Shown here: positions 27,576-36,736 of the stretch, in pieces
How the letters are laid out: each line of letters begins with the position of its first letter
How positions within the stretch are numbered: position 1 is the first letter of the stretch
Source: Oxalobacteraceae bacterium
GTDB lineage: Bacteria > Pseudomonadota > Gammaproteobacteria > Burkholderiales > Burkholderiaceae_D
DNA: 64,000 nucleotides
Direction: 5' to 3'
Assembly: GCA_021299035.1 (NCBI GenBank)
Contig: JAJTGD010000009.1
Location: 1-64,000, forward strand
Position numbers and translations under genes: made by a program
Notes under the pieces: model-generated
Database searches by the model: none
Told to the model about the DNA's origin: nothing
The model's input: only the letters and a program-made list of their open reading frames with translations

Positions 27576-28619
27576 TTACATCCCCGGGTTGGTGAACTCC
27601 AGATGTACTTCATTGACTGCGCGCACCACATCGTCCGATAACTTCACCGCATACGCATCGATGTTTTCTTTCAATTGCGGCAGCGATGTTGCACCGATGA
27701 TGGTCGAGGCAACGAACGAGCGGCTGTAGCACCAAGCCAATGCGAGTTGCGTCACGCTCATGCCATTATCCGCAGCGATTTTCATGTAACGGCGAGTTCC
27801 TTCGATCACGCGCGGGCGTGTGTAGCGCGGGCTCCAGTTCGGCGGGAAAATCGTCAGCCGTCCATGCGCTTTCGGATCGGTGATGTACTTGCCTGTTAGC
27901 TGCCCAAAGGCAAGCGGGCTGTAGGCGAGTAGACCGACATTCTCGCGGAAACAGGCTTCATCCGTGCCGCCTTCGAACTGCCGATTCGCCAGGTGATACG
28001 CATTCTGAATCGAGACAATACGCGGAAGATTTGCGTTTTGCGAGACGCTGCAGAATTTTGAAACGCCCCATGCGCTTTCATTCGATACGCCGATATGGCG
28101 AATCTTGCCTTCGTCGATCATCTCTTTCAGTGCAGCCAGCGTTTCCTCGATCGGGATATGCACTCTCTCTCGCTTCGGATCAAAAAACAGTTGACCAAAA
28201 ATCGGTGCATTGCGGCTGGGCCAATGTAATTGGTAGAGATCGATGTAGTCGGTTTGCAGTCGACGCAGACTGTCTTCGACAGCAGCGCGAATATTTTTTC
28301 GGTCAAAATTATTCTGACCGTTGCGTATCCAGCTCGCCATGGTCGAAGGCCCTGCAATCTTGGTCGCCAGTACGACCTTTTGACGATTCCCTGCCTGCTT
28401 CAACCAGCTACCAATGAAGCGCTCGGTAGTGCCTTGAGTTTCGGCACGTGGCATTACGGGATACATCTCTGCGGTATCAATGAAGTTGATGCCGCGCTCA
28501 AGCGAATAGTCGAGTTGTTGGTGCGCCTCGGCCTCGGTATTCTGCTCACCGAAGGTCATGGTGCCGAGGCAGATTTTTGATACATGCAGATCGCTCTCTC
28601 CGAGTCTTGTCGTGTCCAT
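27576..28619 (-). CDS. aldo/keto reductase, Tas-like
   Basis: NADP(H)-dependent oxidoreductase of 347 aa. I start at ATG 28619 (MDTTRLGESD), with GGAG six to seven bases upstream. The catalytic tetrad region includes IDTAEMYPV and KIAGP, and the E. coli Tas-like block LGTMTFGEQNTEAEAHQQLDY is clear. NADP-binding segment ASTIIGATSLPQLKENI is near the C-terminus. The physiological substrate is unknown. It lies between the convergent dgkA and pyrD, whose start is 22 bp away on the other side. Confidence 0.88.
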   Translation of the reverse strand: MDTTRLGESDLHVSKICLGTMTFGEQNTEAEAHQQLDYSLERGINFIDTAEMYPVMPRAETQGTTERFIGSWLKQAGNRQKVVLATKIAGPSTMASWIRNGQNNFDRKNIRAAVEDSLRRLQTDYIDLYQLHWPSRNAPIFGQLFFDPKRERVHIPIEETLAALKEMIDEGKIRHIGVSNESAWGVSKFCSVSQNANLPRIVSIQNAYHLANRQFEGGTDEACFRENVGLLAYSPLAFGQLTGKYITDPKAHGRLTIFPPNWSPRYTRPRVIEGTRRYMKIAADNGMSVTQLALAWCYSRSFVASTIIGATSLPQLKENIDAYAVKLSDDVVRAVNEVHLEFTNPGM

Positions 28620-28641
28620 GCTTGTCTCCGTTATTGCCAAG

Positions 28642-29694
28642 TTATTGTTTTATGGTGACCGAGGTCAATGCCTGTACGCACTCGCTGACCAGTGCGGGGC
28701 CGCGGTAGATCAGGCCGGTGTAGACCTGTACCAGACTGGCACCGGCGAGTATTTTCTCTCTGGCGTCGGCACCACTCAGAATGCCACCGACGCCAATGAT
28801 CGGTATCGTATCGCCCAACTGCTCGCGTAGTGCGCTAATCACGCGATTCGATAGCGTTAACACCGGCGCTCCTGATAGACCGCCGGCTTCATCAGCATGT
28901 GCCAAGCCCTGAACCGCATCGCGGGTGGTGGTGGTGTTGGTCGCAATCACTGCATCGATCTGGTGCTGCAGTAGTGAATCAGCAATCGATGTGATCTGCT
29001 CGGCGTCGAGATCCGGAGCAATCTTCAGCGCGATCGGTACGTAGCGCCCATGGCGATCCGCCAATGCGCGCTGTGCCTGTTTCAGTGCAGATAGCAGCGC
29101 ACCAAGCTCGGAAGCTTGCTGCAACTGACGCAGATTCTTGGTGTTGGGCGATGAGATGTTGACGGTGACATAGTCGGCGAAGGGGTAGACTTTTTCCAGA
29201 CAGGTCAGGTAGTCGTCGGTCGCGCGTTCAATCGGCGTGTCCGCATTTTTTCCGATATTCAAGCCCAGTACGCCTTGCTTGTCCTGATAAAAACGTGACG
29301 CTTGCACATTGCGGACAAAGGCATCGACGCCACCGTTGTTGAAGCCCATGCGATTAATCAGCGCACTCGCCTGCGGCAGGCGAAACATGCGTGGTTTAGC
29401 ATTTCCGGGTTGCGCGCGTGGCGTAACAGTACCGATTTCAATGAAGCCGAAGCCCAGTGATGCCAAGCCATCAATACAGGCCCCATCTTTATCCAACCCG
29501 GCCGCGAGGCCGACGGGATTCGGAAAGCGTATACCCATCACGGTACGCGGATCAGACGCGGGTTTTGGCAACCACTGCGTGAGCCCGAGCCTTGCACAAG
29601 CGCTTAGGGTGGATAGAGTGACATCGTGTGCTGACTCGGGATCAAGCGAGAAAAGCAGCGGGCGGGCGAGTGAGTAGAGCGGGGCAGCAGACAC
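28642..29694 (-). CDS. pyrD: dihydroorotate dehydrogenase (quinone)
   Basis: Class 2 membrane-associated enzyme of pyrimidine synthesis: dihydroorotate to orotate with quinone as acceptor. The 350-aa length and N-terminal helical segment ([20 protein letters not shown]) define class 2. FMN and substrate motifs are [33 protein letters not shown] (with the catalytic Ser) and [12 protein letters not shown]. It is downstream of bpt on the same strand with a 49-bp gap. Confidence 0.94.
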   Translation of the reverse strand: MSAAPLYSLARPLLFSLDPESAHDVTLSTLSACARLGLTQWLPKPASDPRTVMGIRFPNPVGLAAGLDKDGACIDGLASLGFGFIEIGTVTPRAQPGNAKPRMFRLPQASALINRMGFNNGGVDAFVRNVQASRFYQDKQGVLGLNIGKNADTPIERATDDYLTCLEKVYPFADYVTVNISSPNTKNLRQLQQASELGALLSALKQAQRALADRHGRYVPIALKIAPDLDAEQITSIADSLLQHQIDAVIATNTTTTRDAVQGLAHADEAGGLSGAPVLTLSNRVISALREQLGDTIPIIGVGGILSGADAREKILAGASLVQVYTGLIYRGPALVSECVQALTSVTIKQ

Positions 29695-29743
29695 GTTATG
29701 AACTTGGCGGGATGAACAGCTTGATTGTAACCGCGCGCTCTGT

Positions 29744-30469
29744 TCAGCTCTCTAGTGGCTCCCAATTACCCCGGCGTAGTGCCTCGATCGGCCTGAAATT
29801 CACCTTGTATCGCATTTTGTCGCTGTCCGCGATCCAATAGCCAAGGTAGAGGTAGGGCATCTTCAGTTGACGCGCCTGATCAATTTGCCAAAGCACGTTG
29901 TAGGTGCCATAGCTCGCTTGCTCGTCGGGATCGTAGAAGGTGTAAACCGATGACAGTCCATCGTCCAGTACATCAATGATGCTCACAATCCTGAGTGTGC
30001 CATCGGGGTCGCGGAACTCGACTAGGCGCGTGTTGACCTTGCTCTGCAAGAGGAACTGCGCATACTGATCGCGGCTATCCTGATCCATGCCACCGCCTGC
30101 ATGCCGGACTGATTGGTAACGCAAGTAAAGTTCGTAATGCTCATGCACATACGCCAGTCGAGAGACTGAAGTAACCAGCCCAGAATGCTTTTGCCACGCG
30201 CGCCGTTGGCTGCGACTCGATACAAAACGGTCGACATTCACGCGAACCGGTGTGCAGGCTTGACACCCGTCGCAGTAGGGGCGGTAGGTGAAGATGCCGC
30301 TGCGGCGAAAGCCGTTTTTCACCAGTTCGGCATAGACATCAGCATTGATCAGATGCGATGGCGTGGCTACTTGCGAGCGTGCCTGCCGGTTTTCCAGATA
30401 GCTGCACGGGTAGGGTGCAGTAGCGTAGAACTGCAGGGTCGAGAACGGCAGATCCTTTAAATGCGTCAT
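29744..30469 (-). CDS. bpt: bacterial protein leucyltransferase Bpt
   Basis: N-degron pathway enzyme that adds Leu to proteins starting with Asp or Glu, marking them for ClpAP. The 241-aa protein is of the ATE1-like family: N-terminal [21 protein letters not shown] and [17 protein letters not shown], and C-terminal [26 protein letters not shown]. It is 10 bp downstream of aat. Databases often call it arginyltransferase, but bacterial members transfer Leu. Confidence 0.92.
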   Translation of the reverse strand: MTHLKDLPFSTLQFYATAPYPCSYLENRQARSQVATPSHLINADVYAELVKNGFRRSGIFTYRPYCDGCQACTPVRVNVDRFVSSRSQRRAWQKHSGLVTSVSRLAYVHEHYELYLRYQSVRHAGGGMDQDSRDQYAQFLLQSKVNTRLVEFRDPDGTLRIVSIIDVLDDGLSSVYTFYDPDEQASYGTYNVLWQIDQARQLKMPYLYLGYWIADSDKMRYKVNFRPIEALRRGNWEPLES

Positions 30470-30479
30470 GCGCTCGAAT

Positions 30480-31220
30480 TTACACTAAGAACCCATCGCG
30501 TAGCAGCCGGGGCTGCCAAACCGCGATGGGTGCTTGTTCAACCGCAGACCGAATCTCGGCTAAAAATGTGCGGCGCGGGATCGGCTTGGCGCCCAGCGTC
30601 TCCAGATGATCGGTCTGCTGCTGGCAGTCGATCATCTTGACGCCCTCTGCGCGCAGGAAGTGGACCAGATAGGCCAGCACAATCTTGGAGGCATCTCGCC
30701 GGCGAGCAAACATCGACTCTCCGAAGAACATTTTGCCGATGCAAATGCCATAGGCACCACCCACCAGCTGGCCTTCATGCCATAGCTCAGCAGAATGTGC
30801 ATAGCCCAGATGATGCAAGGCGGTGTACGCATCGATGATCTCGGGAGTGATCCAGGTGCCTGCGCCATCACTTCGTGGCTGTGCGCATTGGGTAATCACG
30901 TCGGTGAAGGCGCTATCGAAGCGGACCATCCACGGCCCACCACTGACCATGCTCCGATCAACGGCTTTCAAGGTCTTGCGCAGACTGTGGGATATATGGA
31001 AGTCATCGGTACGCAGCACCATGCGTGGGTCGGTGCTCCACCAGAGAATGGGTTGCGGCTCGGAGTACCAAGGGAAGATACCCAGTCGATAAGCGTCGAT
31101 CAGCCTTGAAGGGGATAAATCGCCACCCGCCGCCAGCAGCCCCGGGGCGCCTTCGCGCTCGGTAAGTGCAGTTTCCGGATCGGGAAACGGGGTGTCCAAG
31201 TCTAGCCAGGGTAGGCGCAT
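30480..31220 (-). CDS. aat: leucyl/phenylalanyl-tRNA-protein transferase
   Basis: N-degron enzyme that adds Leu or Phe to proteins starting with Lys or Arg. I start at ATG 31220 ([19 protein letters not shown]) after GGTGAG, giving 246 aa. The Aat motifs [53 protein letters not shown] and [14 protein letters not shown] are all present. It leads the operon aat-bpt-pyrD. Its upstream region also holds an NtrC-like site belonging to the divergent amtB. Confidence 0.95.
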   Translation of the reverse strand: MRLPWLDLDTPFPDPETALTEREGAPGLLAAGGDLSPSRLIDAYRLGIFPWYSEPQPILWWSTDPRMVLRTDDFHISHSLRKTLKAVDRSMVSGGPWMVRFDSAFTDVITQCAQPRSDGAGTWITPEIIDAYTALHHLGYAHSAELWHEGQLVGGAYGICIGKMFFGESMFARRRDASKIVLAYLVHFLRAEGVKMIDCQQQTDHLETLGAKPIPRRTFLAEIRSAVEQAPIAVWQPRLLRDGFLV

Positions 31221-31243
31221 ACTCACCAATTCAGATCGAAAAA

Positions 31244-31260
31244 CGCACAATTACTGTGCA
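31244..31260. promoter_or_regulatory. NtrC-like binding site upstream of amtB
   Basis: CGCAC-AATTACT-GTGCA matches the GCAC-N7-GTGC core of NtrC sites. It lies about 110 bp upstream of the predicted amtB start point, a usual distance for NtrC enhancers. It is also 24 bp before the aat start codon. Confidence 0.5.
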
Positions 31261-31341
31261 AGACATGCGTGGCCAGATGGGAATACTTCTGCATACCTAA
31301 TAAATTCAAACACTTATGATTTGATTTAGTTTGCCCCAAAA

Positions 31342-31357
31342 GGGAACGGATATTGCT
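31342..31357 (+). promoter_or_regulatory. sigma54-type promoter of amtB
   Basis: GGGAACG-N4-TTGCT gives the GG/GC pair at the exact 10-base spacing of -24/-12 promoters (consensus TGGCACG-N4-TTGCW). The start point would be near 31368, with a 35-nt leader to the ATG. Confidence 0.55.
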
Positions 31358-31402
31358 TTTAGGCAGAGCTTTTTCGATATCTGCACTCAAAAGGGGAGAG
31401 TC

Positions 31403-32605
31403 ATGGATGCATTCCGCAGTGGCGCGGACACACTGTTTATCTTGCTTGGCGCGATCATGATCCTGGCGATGCACGCTGGCTTCGCGTTTCTCGAGCTGGG
31501 TACGGTGCGCAAAAAGAACCAGGTGAATGCCTTGGTAAAAATTCTGGTCGATTTCGCGGTATCGACCATTGCCTATTTTTTTATCGGCTACGGCATTGCT
31601 TACGGCGTACATTTTTTTGATAGTGCTGAGGTGCTCGCCCAGAAAAGTGGCTTTGAGCTGGTGAAGTTTTTCTTCCTGCTGACCTTTGCTGCAGCGATTC
31701 CCGCCATTATCTCGGGCGGCATTGCCGAGCGTGCTCGCTTTCATCCCCAGCTTGCTGCAACTGCCCTGCTGGTCGGCCTGGTCTACCCACTGTTCGAAGG
31801 TATCGCTTGGAATCAGCGCTTTGGCATACAGGCCTGGCTGGAGGCAAGCTATGGGGCGGCGTTCCATGATTTCGCGGGTTCGATTGTTGTACATGCGGTT
31901 GGTGGTTGGGCGGCGCTGCCAGCGATATTACTGCTAGGTCCGCGTCATGGTCGCTATACCAAAGACGGCAATGTAGCGGCACACCCGCCATCGAGTATTC
32001 CTTTTCTCGCGCTGGGTGCTTGGATATTGGCCGTGGGCTGGTTTGGTTTCAATGTCATGAGCGCGCAAACACTTGATAAGGTCAACGGCCTGGTGGCGAT
32101 GAACTCACTGATGGCGATGGTTGGCGGTACCTTGGTCGCCGTGTTAATCGGCAAGAACGACCCTGGCTTCGCCTATAACGGACCGCTGGCTGGCTTGGTG
32201 GCCGTATGCGCCGGGTCCGATTTGATGCATCCACTGGGCGCATTAGCGACCGGTGCTATTGCGGGCGCTATCTTTGTCTGGATGTTTACCCTAACCCAGA
32301 ACCGCTGGAAGATTGATGATGTGTTGGGCGTTTGGCCATTACATGGTTTGTGTGGCGCCTGGGGTGGCATTGCCGCAGGCATTTTTGGGCAGCAGGCTTT
32401 GGGTGGGCTGGGCGGTATCTCGATAGTCTCGCAACTGATTGGCACCGTATTGGGCATCGTGATCGCCGTACTGGGCGGTTGGGTGATTTACGGCGCGCTG
32501 AAAATGATGGTTGGTATTCGGCTTGATCGTGAAGAGGAATACGAGGGTGCAGACTTATCTATTCACAAGATCACAGCAACCCCGGAGCGCGAGGTGAGCT
32601 GGTAG
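31403..32605 (+). CDS. amtB: ammonium transporter AmtB
   Basis: Inner-membrane ammonium channel of 400 aa. I start at ATG 31403, behind AAGGGGA, which opens directly into the first helix (MDAFRSGADTLFILLGAIMI); no signal peptide is predicted. About eleven hydrophobic segments are visible. The pore histidines appear in GSIVVHAVGGWAA and PLHGLCGAWGG. There is no glnK next to it, unlike the usual glnK-amtB pair. The upstream sigma54 and NtrC-like elements suggest nitrogen control. Confidence 0.93.
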   Translation: MDAFRSGADTLFILLGAIMILAMHAGFAFLELGTVRKKNQVNALVKILVDFAVSTIAYFFIGYGIAYGVHFFDSAEVLAQKSGFELVKFFFLLTFAAAIPAIISGGIAERARFHPQLAATALLVGLVYPLFEGIAWNQRFGIQAWLEASYGAAFHDFAGSIVVHAVGGWAALPAILLLGPRHGRYTKDGNVAAHPPSSIPFLALGAWILAVGWFGFNVMSAQTLDKVNGLVAMNSLMAMVGGTLVAVLIGKNDPGFAYNGPLAGLVAVCAGSDLMHPLGALATGAIAGAIFVWMFTLTQNRWKIDDVLGVWPLHGLCGAWGGIAAGIFGQQALGGLGGISIVSQLIGTVLGIVIAVLGGWVIYGALKMMVGIRLDREEEYEGADLSIHKITATPEREVSW

Positions 32606-32634
32606 TTAGTTGATTGTTAGCGGATGGTCAGCGG

Positions 32635-32665
32635 GGCGCTCGGCGGTGAGTCGTCGTTGAGCGCC
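32635..32665. terminator. hairpin between amtB and the NUDIX gene
   Basis: GGCGCTC (32635-32641) and GAGCGCC (32659-32665) form a 7-bp stem with a 17-nt loop between convergent genes. The T-run after it is short and distant, so confidence is low. Confidence 0.35.
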
Positions 32666-32673
32666 AAGGCATT

Positions 32674-33234
32674 TTAGTCATGAATGCGCTTGCGAATATC
32701 CAGCGTATGCAGAGCGACCGGCTTGCCCTCGATCAGGGTGCTGAGGTCTGCGAAGAATCGTTGCAAAGTATGCGAGACGGTGGGGAAAGCGAGGTCCTCC
32801 CAAGGGATCTCGCTCTCGCTGAATAGCCGGCACTCGAGACTCTCGATACCAGCGCTGAAATCAAGATCAAGCAGTCGTGCCTGGTAAAACAAATGAACCT
32901 GATGAACATGCGGCACGTTCAGCAGCGCGAACAAACCGAGTAACTCGACACGCGCGCCCGCTTCTTCGTGTGTTTCTCTTTCCGCGGCTTCTTCGGTCGT
33001 TTCGTTGTTCTCCATGAAGCCAGCCGGTAGCGTCCAGTAACCGCGTCGCGGTTCAATTGCACGCCTGCATAGCAGTACCTGACGTTCTGGCTGCCAACAC
33101 GGAATGGTGCCAACAACCATTTTCGGGTTTTGGTAGTGAATCGTGCCGCAGTCTGCGCAGACATGGCGTAGACGGTTATCGTCTGCAGGAATGACGAGCG
33201 CGACCGGCTGTCCGCAGTCTGAACAGAAGTGCAT
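32674..33234 (-). CDS. NUDIX hydrolase with zinc ribbon
   Basis: Nucleoside-diphosphate-linked pyrophosphatase of 186 aa. I start at ATG 33234 (MHFCSDCGQPV), where the family begins; the open frame continues 21 codons upstream. The N-terminal zinc ribbon uses two CxxC pairs (CSDC and CADC). The NUDIX box GFMENNETTEEAAERETHEE is complete with its acidic metal ligands. The architecture resembles NudC-like NADH pyrophosphatases but is shorter, so the substrate may be another dinucleotide. Confidence 0.85.
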   Translation of the reverse strand: MHFCSDCGQPVALVIPADDNRLRHVCADCGTIHYQNPKMVVGTIPCWQPERQVLLCRRAIEPRRGYWTLPAGFMENNETTEEAAERETHEEAGARVELLGLFALLNVPHVHQVHLFYQARLLDLDFSAGIESLECRLFSESEIPWEDLAFPTVSHTLQRFFADLSTLIEGKPVALHTLDIRKRIHD

Positions 33235-33329
33235 CGGCTTTAGAGAAGGATCGGTGGCGAGCATGAGCAGTAACAAGGAGCGCGTCGAGTGTAACACCGG
33301 GTATTGTCATGACATAAGCGATCGAGCTT

Positions 33330-33358
33330 GCGCCGGTTCTTGAATTGGACTAGACTCC
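33330..33358 (+). promoter_or_regulatory. promoter of the initiator tRNA
   Basis: TTGCGC (33330-33335) and TAGACT (33353-33358) with a 17-bp spacer. The predicted start lies about 5 nt before the tRNA 5' end. Confidence 0.55.
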
Positions 33359-33369
33359 GGCCTCTCAGA

Positions 33370-33446
33370 CGCGGGGTGGAGCAGTCTGGCAGCTCGTCGG
33401 GCTCATAACCCGAAGGTCACAGGTTCAAATCCTGTCCCCGCAACCA
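33370..33446 (+). tRNA. initiator tRNA-fMet (CAT)
   Basis: A 77-nt cloverleaf with encoded CCA. The anticodon CAT is at 33404-33406. The first base C cannot pair with A72 (acceptor CGCGGGG / CCCCGCA), and the anticodon stem carries GGG/CCC. Both are hallmarks of the initiator. Confidence 0.96.
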
Positions 33447-33453
33447 AATTTCG

Positions 33454-33484
33454 AAGGCCCGGTCTCGTCAGAGCCGGGCCTTTC
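33454..33484 (+). terminator. intrinsic terminator after tRNA-fMet
   Basis: AAGGCCCGG / CCGGGCCTT stem with a loop of about 11 nt, ending in a short T-run, 7 bp after the tRNA. Confidence 0.75.
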
Positions 33485-33763
33485 TGCTGAAACGACGATG
33501 CATACGCGGGCAATGACAACCGCGATGAACTGCCCTATAATCCGCGCCAGTCGCGGTTGGCTCTGATGGATCTCGTGATCTTCAGCCTTGATGTAACCGC
33601 TAGTCTCACCGGCACACAAATGCCTGCGGCCCCAGAAAAAACCAATAAGCTGGCCTCGGGCTTGCCAGTACCAAGTCAAATCGTGTTTCGCCTGCGGCGC
33701 ATTGAATGCAGGCATTGATCTTTGGCAGCTCACTGCAACCAAACAGCATCACCAGAATCGTAG
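33485..33763. other. intergenic region before scpB, no gene recognised
   Basis: About 280 bp (317 bp counting the tRNA terminator). The only structure seen is a short inverted repeat GCCTGC/GCAGGC at 33690-33713. Open frames here have no family features. Confidence 0.55.
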
Positions 33764-34495
33764 ATGAATACAGCTGAGGCGAAGAGAGTCCTCGAAACCG
33801 CGCTGCTTTGCGCGCATGAGGCTCTGACGGTCAATGACCTGAGAAAACTATTTACTGTCACTGAGGGCGAGGAACCTACGCTTGAGGCTGACGCGATCAA
33901 GGAAATACTGGCCGAGTTGCAGCAGGACTGGTCGGAGCGTGGGATCGAGCTGGTGCCGTTATCCACCGGCTGGCGTTTTCAGAGCCGCCCTGAGATGAAG
34001 GTATTCCTTGACCGCCTGAACCCGGAGAAGCCGCCCAAGTACACACGTGCAACCCTCGAGACACTGGCGATCATTGCCTATCGGCAGCCAGTCACGCGTG
34101 GCGATATTGAAGAAATTCGTGGTGTTGCAGTGAACTCGCAAACCATCAAGCTGTTGGAAGATCGTGGCTGGGTTGACGCTATCGGTCACCGTGATGTGCC
34201 CGGTCGTCCCGCACTATTGGCGACTACCAAGCAGTTCCTCGATGACCTTGGCCTGTCGTCGCTGGAAGAATTACCGCCCCTGCAGCAGATGGGGCAAGAG
34301 CAATTGCCCGGCGGCCCAGAAAACGCCGCACAAGCCATGGAACAGAACCTTCAAGCCAGCCTGGAACAGGCCTCGATCGACTTCCCGCTGGACGACAGCG
34401 GCGAGCAAGGCGAGTCGCTAGCGGTCACTGTGGCGCAAGCAGATGCCGAACAATCCCAGTCGGAACCAAACGATGACAGCTCAAGTACCCCCTGA
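33764..34495 (+). CDS. scpB: segregation and condensation protein B
   Basis: Kleisin-associated subunit of the SMC-ScpAB condensin. The 243-aa protein has two winged-helix domains (about 5-85 and 90-165), with the motifs [15 protein letters not shown]-like near the start and [25 protein letters not shown] in the middle. The tail from about 180 is acidic and Gln/Ser-rich. No scpA is adjacent. It overlaps or abuts rluB, a pairing conserved across proteobacteria. Confidence 0.93.
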   Translation: MNTAEAKRVLETALLCAHEALTVNDLRKLFTVTEGEEPTLEADAIKEILAELQQDWSERGIELVPLSTGWRFQSRPEMKVFLDRLNPEKPPKYTRATLETLAIIAYRQPVTRGDIEEIRGVAVNSQTIKLLEDRGWVDAIGHRDVPGRPALLATTKQFLDDLGLSSLEELPPLQQMGQEQLPGGPENAAQAMEQNLQASLEQASIDFPLDDSGEQGESLAVTVAQADAEQSQSEPNDDSSSTP

Positions 34496-36014
34496 TTCAC
34501 CCCCGCCAGGTACGGATGCCGATCTGGCTGAACCGCAGCCCAAAGCCGCCGACGGCGCAGCATCAGAAGAGCGTTCTGCAGATAATAAAAACCAAAGACG
34601 CGGTGTGCGCGGTCCTCGCGCGATGCGACGGTCGCGAACCCAAGACCGTGGACCAGAAGGCGCCCCAGACAGTAATCCGAATCAGCCGCCACGCGACCCG
34701 CGACGCGGCAAGCAGCAAGGAAAGCGCGGTCCGCAAGGGCAAAACGGTCAGCAAGGTCAGCATGTTCAGACGGGTCAGCACGGGCAGCACGAGCGCCAAC
34801 ATCAAAGTCGTCACAAGTCATCTCAGTCGGGCCCAAGGCCGCCGCATCGTGGCAAGGTCATGGGTGATCCTGACGCCGCATTCAGCTTTGTCACCTCAGA
34901 GACGTTCGACCAGATCGCAGCAGCAGCTGACGACGCTGCGCAGCGCGCACGTCAAACCAAGCCGGTCCGGCGCGATCTGACGGCGGATGATGATGCGCCG
35001 AAGCTGCACAAGGTATTGGCAGAGGCTGGTCTGGGCTCGCGCCGCGATATGGAAGAGTTGATCATCGCCGGTCGCGTTTCTGTGAATGGCGAACCTGCTC
35101 ATATCGGGCAGCGCATTCTGCCCACCGATCAAGTACGCATCAATGGCAAGCCAGTACAACGAAAGGTCAGCACCAAACCACCTCGGGTACTGATGTATCA
35201 CAAGCCTGCTGGCGAGATCGTCAGCACCAGCGATCCCGAGGGCCGCGCCAGTGTGTTTGACGGCCTGCCGTCGATCAAGATTGGTAAGTGGCTGGCAGTT
35301 GGTCGACTCGACTTCAATACCGAAGGTTTACTGTTGTTCACGACCTCGGGTGATCTCGCCAACAAATTGATGCATCCGCGCTATGGCATCGAGCGCGAAT
35401 ATGCAGTGCGGACGCTGGGTGAGTTGGAAGAAGGCATGCGCCAGAAGTTACTCTCGGGTGTTGAACTCGACGATGGTCTCGCTAGCTTCAACAAGATCGC
35501 CGATGGCGGTGGTGAGGGTGTCAATAAGTGGTATCGGGTGACGATTTCTGAAGGTCGTAACCGCGAGGTGCGCCGTATGTTCGAGGCGATTGGGCTGACG
35601 GTATCGCGCCTGATTCGTACCCGCTACGGTGCAATGAGCCTGCCGAGCAGCTTGAAGCGTGGTCGTTGGGAGGAGTTAGACGAACATGCCGTGCGCGGCC
35701 TGATGGCCGCCAATGGTTTGGAGCGCGGCAAGCCGGCTCAAAAAGGCAAGGGCAGGCCTCACGGCCCACGCGATGGCAATGTCGCTCACGGCCCACGCGA
35801 CGGCAATACGGGTTTTGGCAACAAGCGTCCGCAAAAGCCACGTCAACCTGACCCACTACAAACCGCGCTCGGTTTCCCGAGCAGCGGCCAAGCTGGCAGA
35901 GGGCAGCGTCGAGGCAATGGGAATAGCAACGGTAATGGCAATACTTCCGGGCAGTGGGGCGCAGACCGTTTTGGGGTGGGCTCTGGCATGGGGCAGCGCC
36001 GCCGCCGCGGCTGA
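34473..36014 (+). CDS. rluB: 23S rRNA pseudouridine(2605) synthase RluB
   Basis: Modifies U2605 (E. coli numbering) of 23S rRNA. I start at ATG 34473, giving 513 aa; ten further codons upstream are open and would lengthen the overlap with scpB. An S4 RNA-binding domain ([20 protein letters not shown]) sits at about 182-245, then the RsuA-type catalytic domain with [14 protein letters not shown] containing the catalytic Asp. Long low-complexity extensions flank this core: about 180 residues before it, rich in Gln, Gly, Arg and His, and about 110 after it, rich in Gly, Asn and Arg. These probably bind RNA. Confidence 0.92.
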   Translation: MTAQVPPDSPPPGTDADLAEPQPKAADGAASEERSADNKNQRRGVRGPRAMRRSRTQDRGPEGAPDSNPNQPPRDPRRGKQQGKRGPQGQNGQQGQHVQTGQHGQHERQHQSRHKSSQSGPRPPHRGKVMGDPDAAFSFVTSETFDQIAAAADDAAQRARQTKPVRRDLTADDDAPKLHKVLAEAGLGSRRDMEELIIAGRVSVNGEPAHIGQRILPTDQVRINGKPVQRKVSTKPPRVLMYHKPAGEIVSTSDPEGRASVFDGLPSIKIGKWLAVGRLDFNTEGLLLFTTSGDLANKLMHPRYGIEREYAVRTLGELEEGMRQKLLSGVELDDGLASFNKIADGGGEGVNKWYRVTISEGRNREVRRMFEAIGLTVSRLIRTRYGAMSLPSSLKRGRWEELDEHAVRGLMAANGLERGKPAQKGKGRPHGPRDGNVAHGPRDGNTGFGNKRPQKPRQPDPLQTALGFPSSGQAGRGQRRGNGNSNGNGNTSGQWGADRFGVGSGMGQRRRRG

Positions 36015-36042
36015 AATTCCATTTTTGACAAGCGTTTTTGCG

Positions 36043-36071
36043 TTGCAGCGGGCCGATGGTTCGAATATAAT
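36043..36071 (+). promoter_or_regulatory. promoter of the rimP-nusA-infB operon
   Basis: TTGCAG (36043-36048) and a perfect TATAAT (36066-36071), 17 bp apart. Transcription would start near 36078, about 180 nt before rimP. Confidence 0.6.
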
Positions 36072-36086
36072 CAGGGACTTACTTGA

Positions 36087-36106
36087 ACCGGAGCCCGCGC
36101 TCCGGT
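36087..36106 (+). promoter_or_regulatory. leader stem-loop of the rimP transcript
   Basis: Perfect 8-bp stem ACCGGAGC / GCTCCGGT with a 4-nt loop near the 5' end of the predicted mRNA, upstream of the leader terminator. Confidence 0.55.
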
Positions 36107-36154
36107 CATTTCCTCCCGGCTCGCATTGCGAACACCTGGGTCGAAACACAAAAA

Positions 36155-36180
36155 GATGGGCTGTTGCCCATTTTTTTTTT
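36155..36180 (+). terminator. intrinsic terminator/attenuator in the rimP leader
   Basis: ATGGGC (36156-36161), loop TGTT, GCCCAT (36166-36171), followed by about nine further T. It stands between the promoter and rimP, so all operon mRNA must read through it. It could equally be the end of the rluB transcript. Confidence 0.8.
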
Positions 36181-36259
36181 GACGAATCGATCAGCATCAC
36201 CGATCAAAATTTTCGCGGGCGGTAGGTATTGTGTTGGCCCGCTGTGCAGGGAGTGGAGT

Positions 36260-36736
36260 GTGTTGCTTTACCCGCTGGTCGAGATGACCGTCACCGGATT
36301 GGGCTACGAACTGGTCGATATCGAGCAAGGAGCGCGCGGTCTGCTGCGCGTGTTTATCGATACTTTGCCGGAGCATGGGCGACCAGTTACGGTCGAAGAC
36401 TGTGAGAAGGTCACGCACCAGTTGCTGCATGTATTGACCGTCGAGAACGTGAACTACGAGCGGCTCGAAGTGTCTTCGCCGGGACTGGATCGACCTTTGA
36501 AGAAATTGGCGGATTATGCGCGCTTCGCGGGTCAGGAGGCGATAGTGAAGTTGCGGATGGCGATGCCCGGGGCAGCTAACCGCAAATCGTTTCAAGGCGT
36601 GTTGCATGCACCTGAGGGTGAGACTTTGAAGCTCGAATTTGAGGGAACAGAAGGGCCGGCGATGCTGGAGTTTTCGTTGGCAGAAGTGGACAAGGCACGC
36701 TTGGTGCCAAAAGTGGATTTCAGGAGCCGTAAATGA
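36260..36736 (+). CDS. rimP: ribosome maturation factor RimP
   Basis: Needed for 30S subunit maturation. I start at GTG 36260, with AGGGAG six bases upstream; a TTG one codon later is an alternative. The 158-aa protein has the motifs [35 protein letters not shown] and [14 protein letters not shown]. It ends in a 4-bp ATGA overlap with nusA. The N-terminal helix is slightly shorter than usual, which fits the chosen start. Confidence 0.92.
   Translation: MLLYPLVEMTVTGLGYELVDIEQGARGLLRVFIDTLPEHGRPVTVEDCEKVTHQLLHVLTVENVNYERLEVSSPGLDRPLKKLADYARFAGQEAIVKLRMAMPGAANRKSFQGVLHAPEGETLKLEFEGTEGPAMLEFSLAEVDKARLVPKVDFRSRK

Noticed and set aside
33425-33742. 105-codon open frame on the minus strand after tRNA-fMet
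   Set aside because: It overlaps the tRNA terminator and shows no family features or ribosome-binding site.
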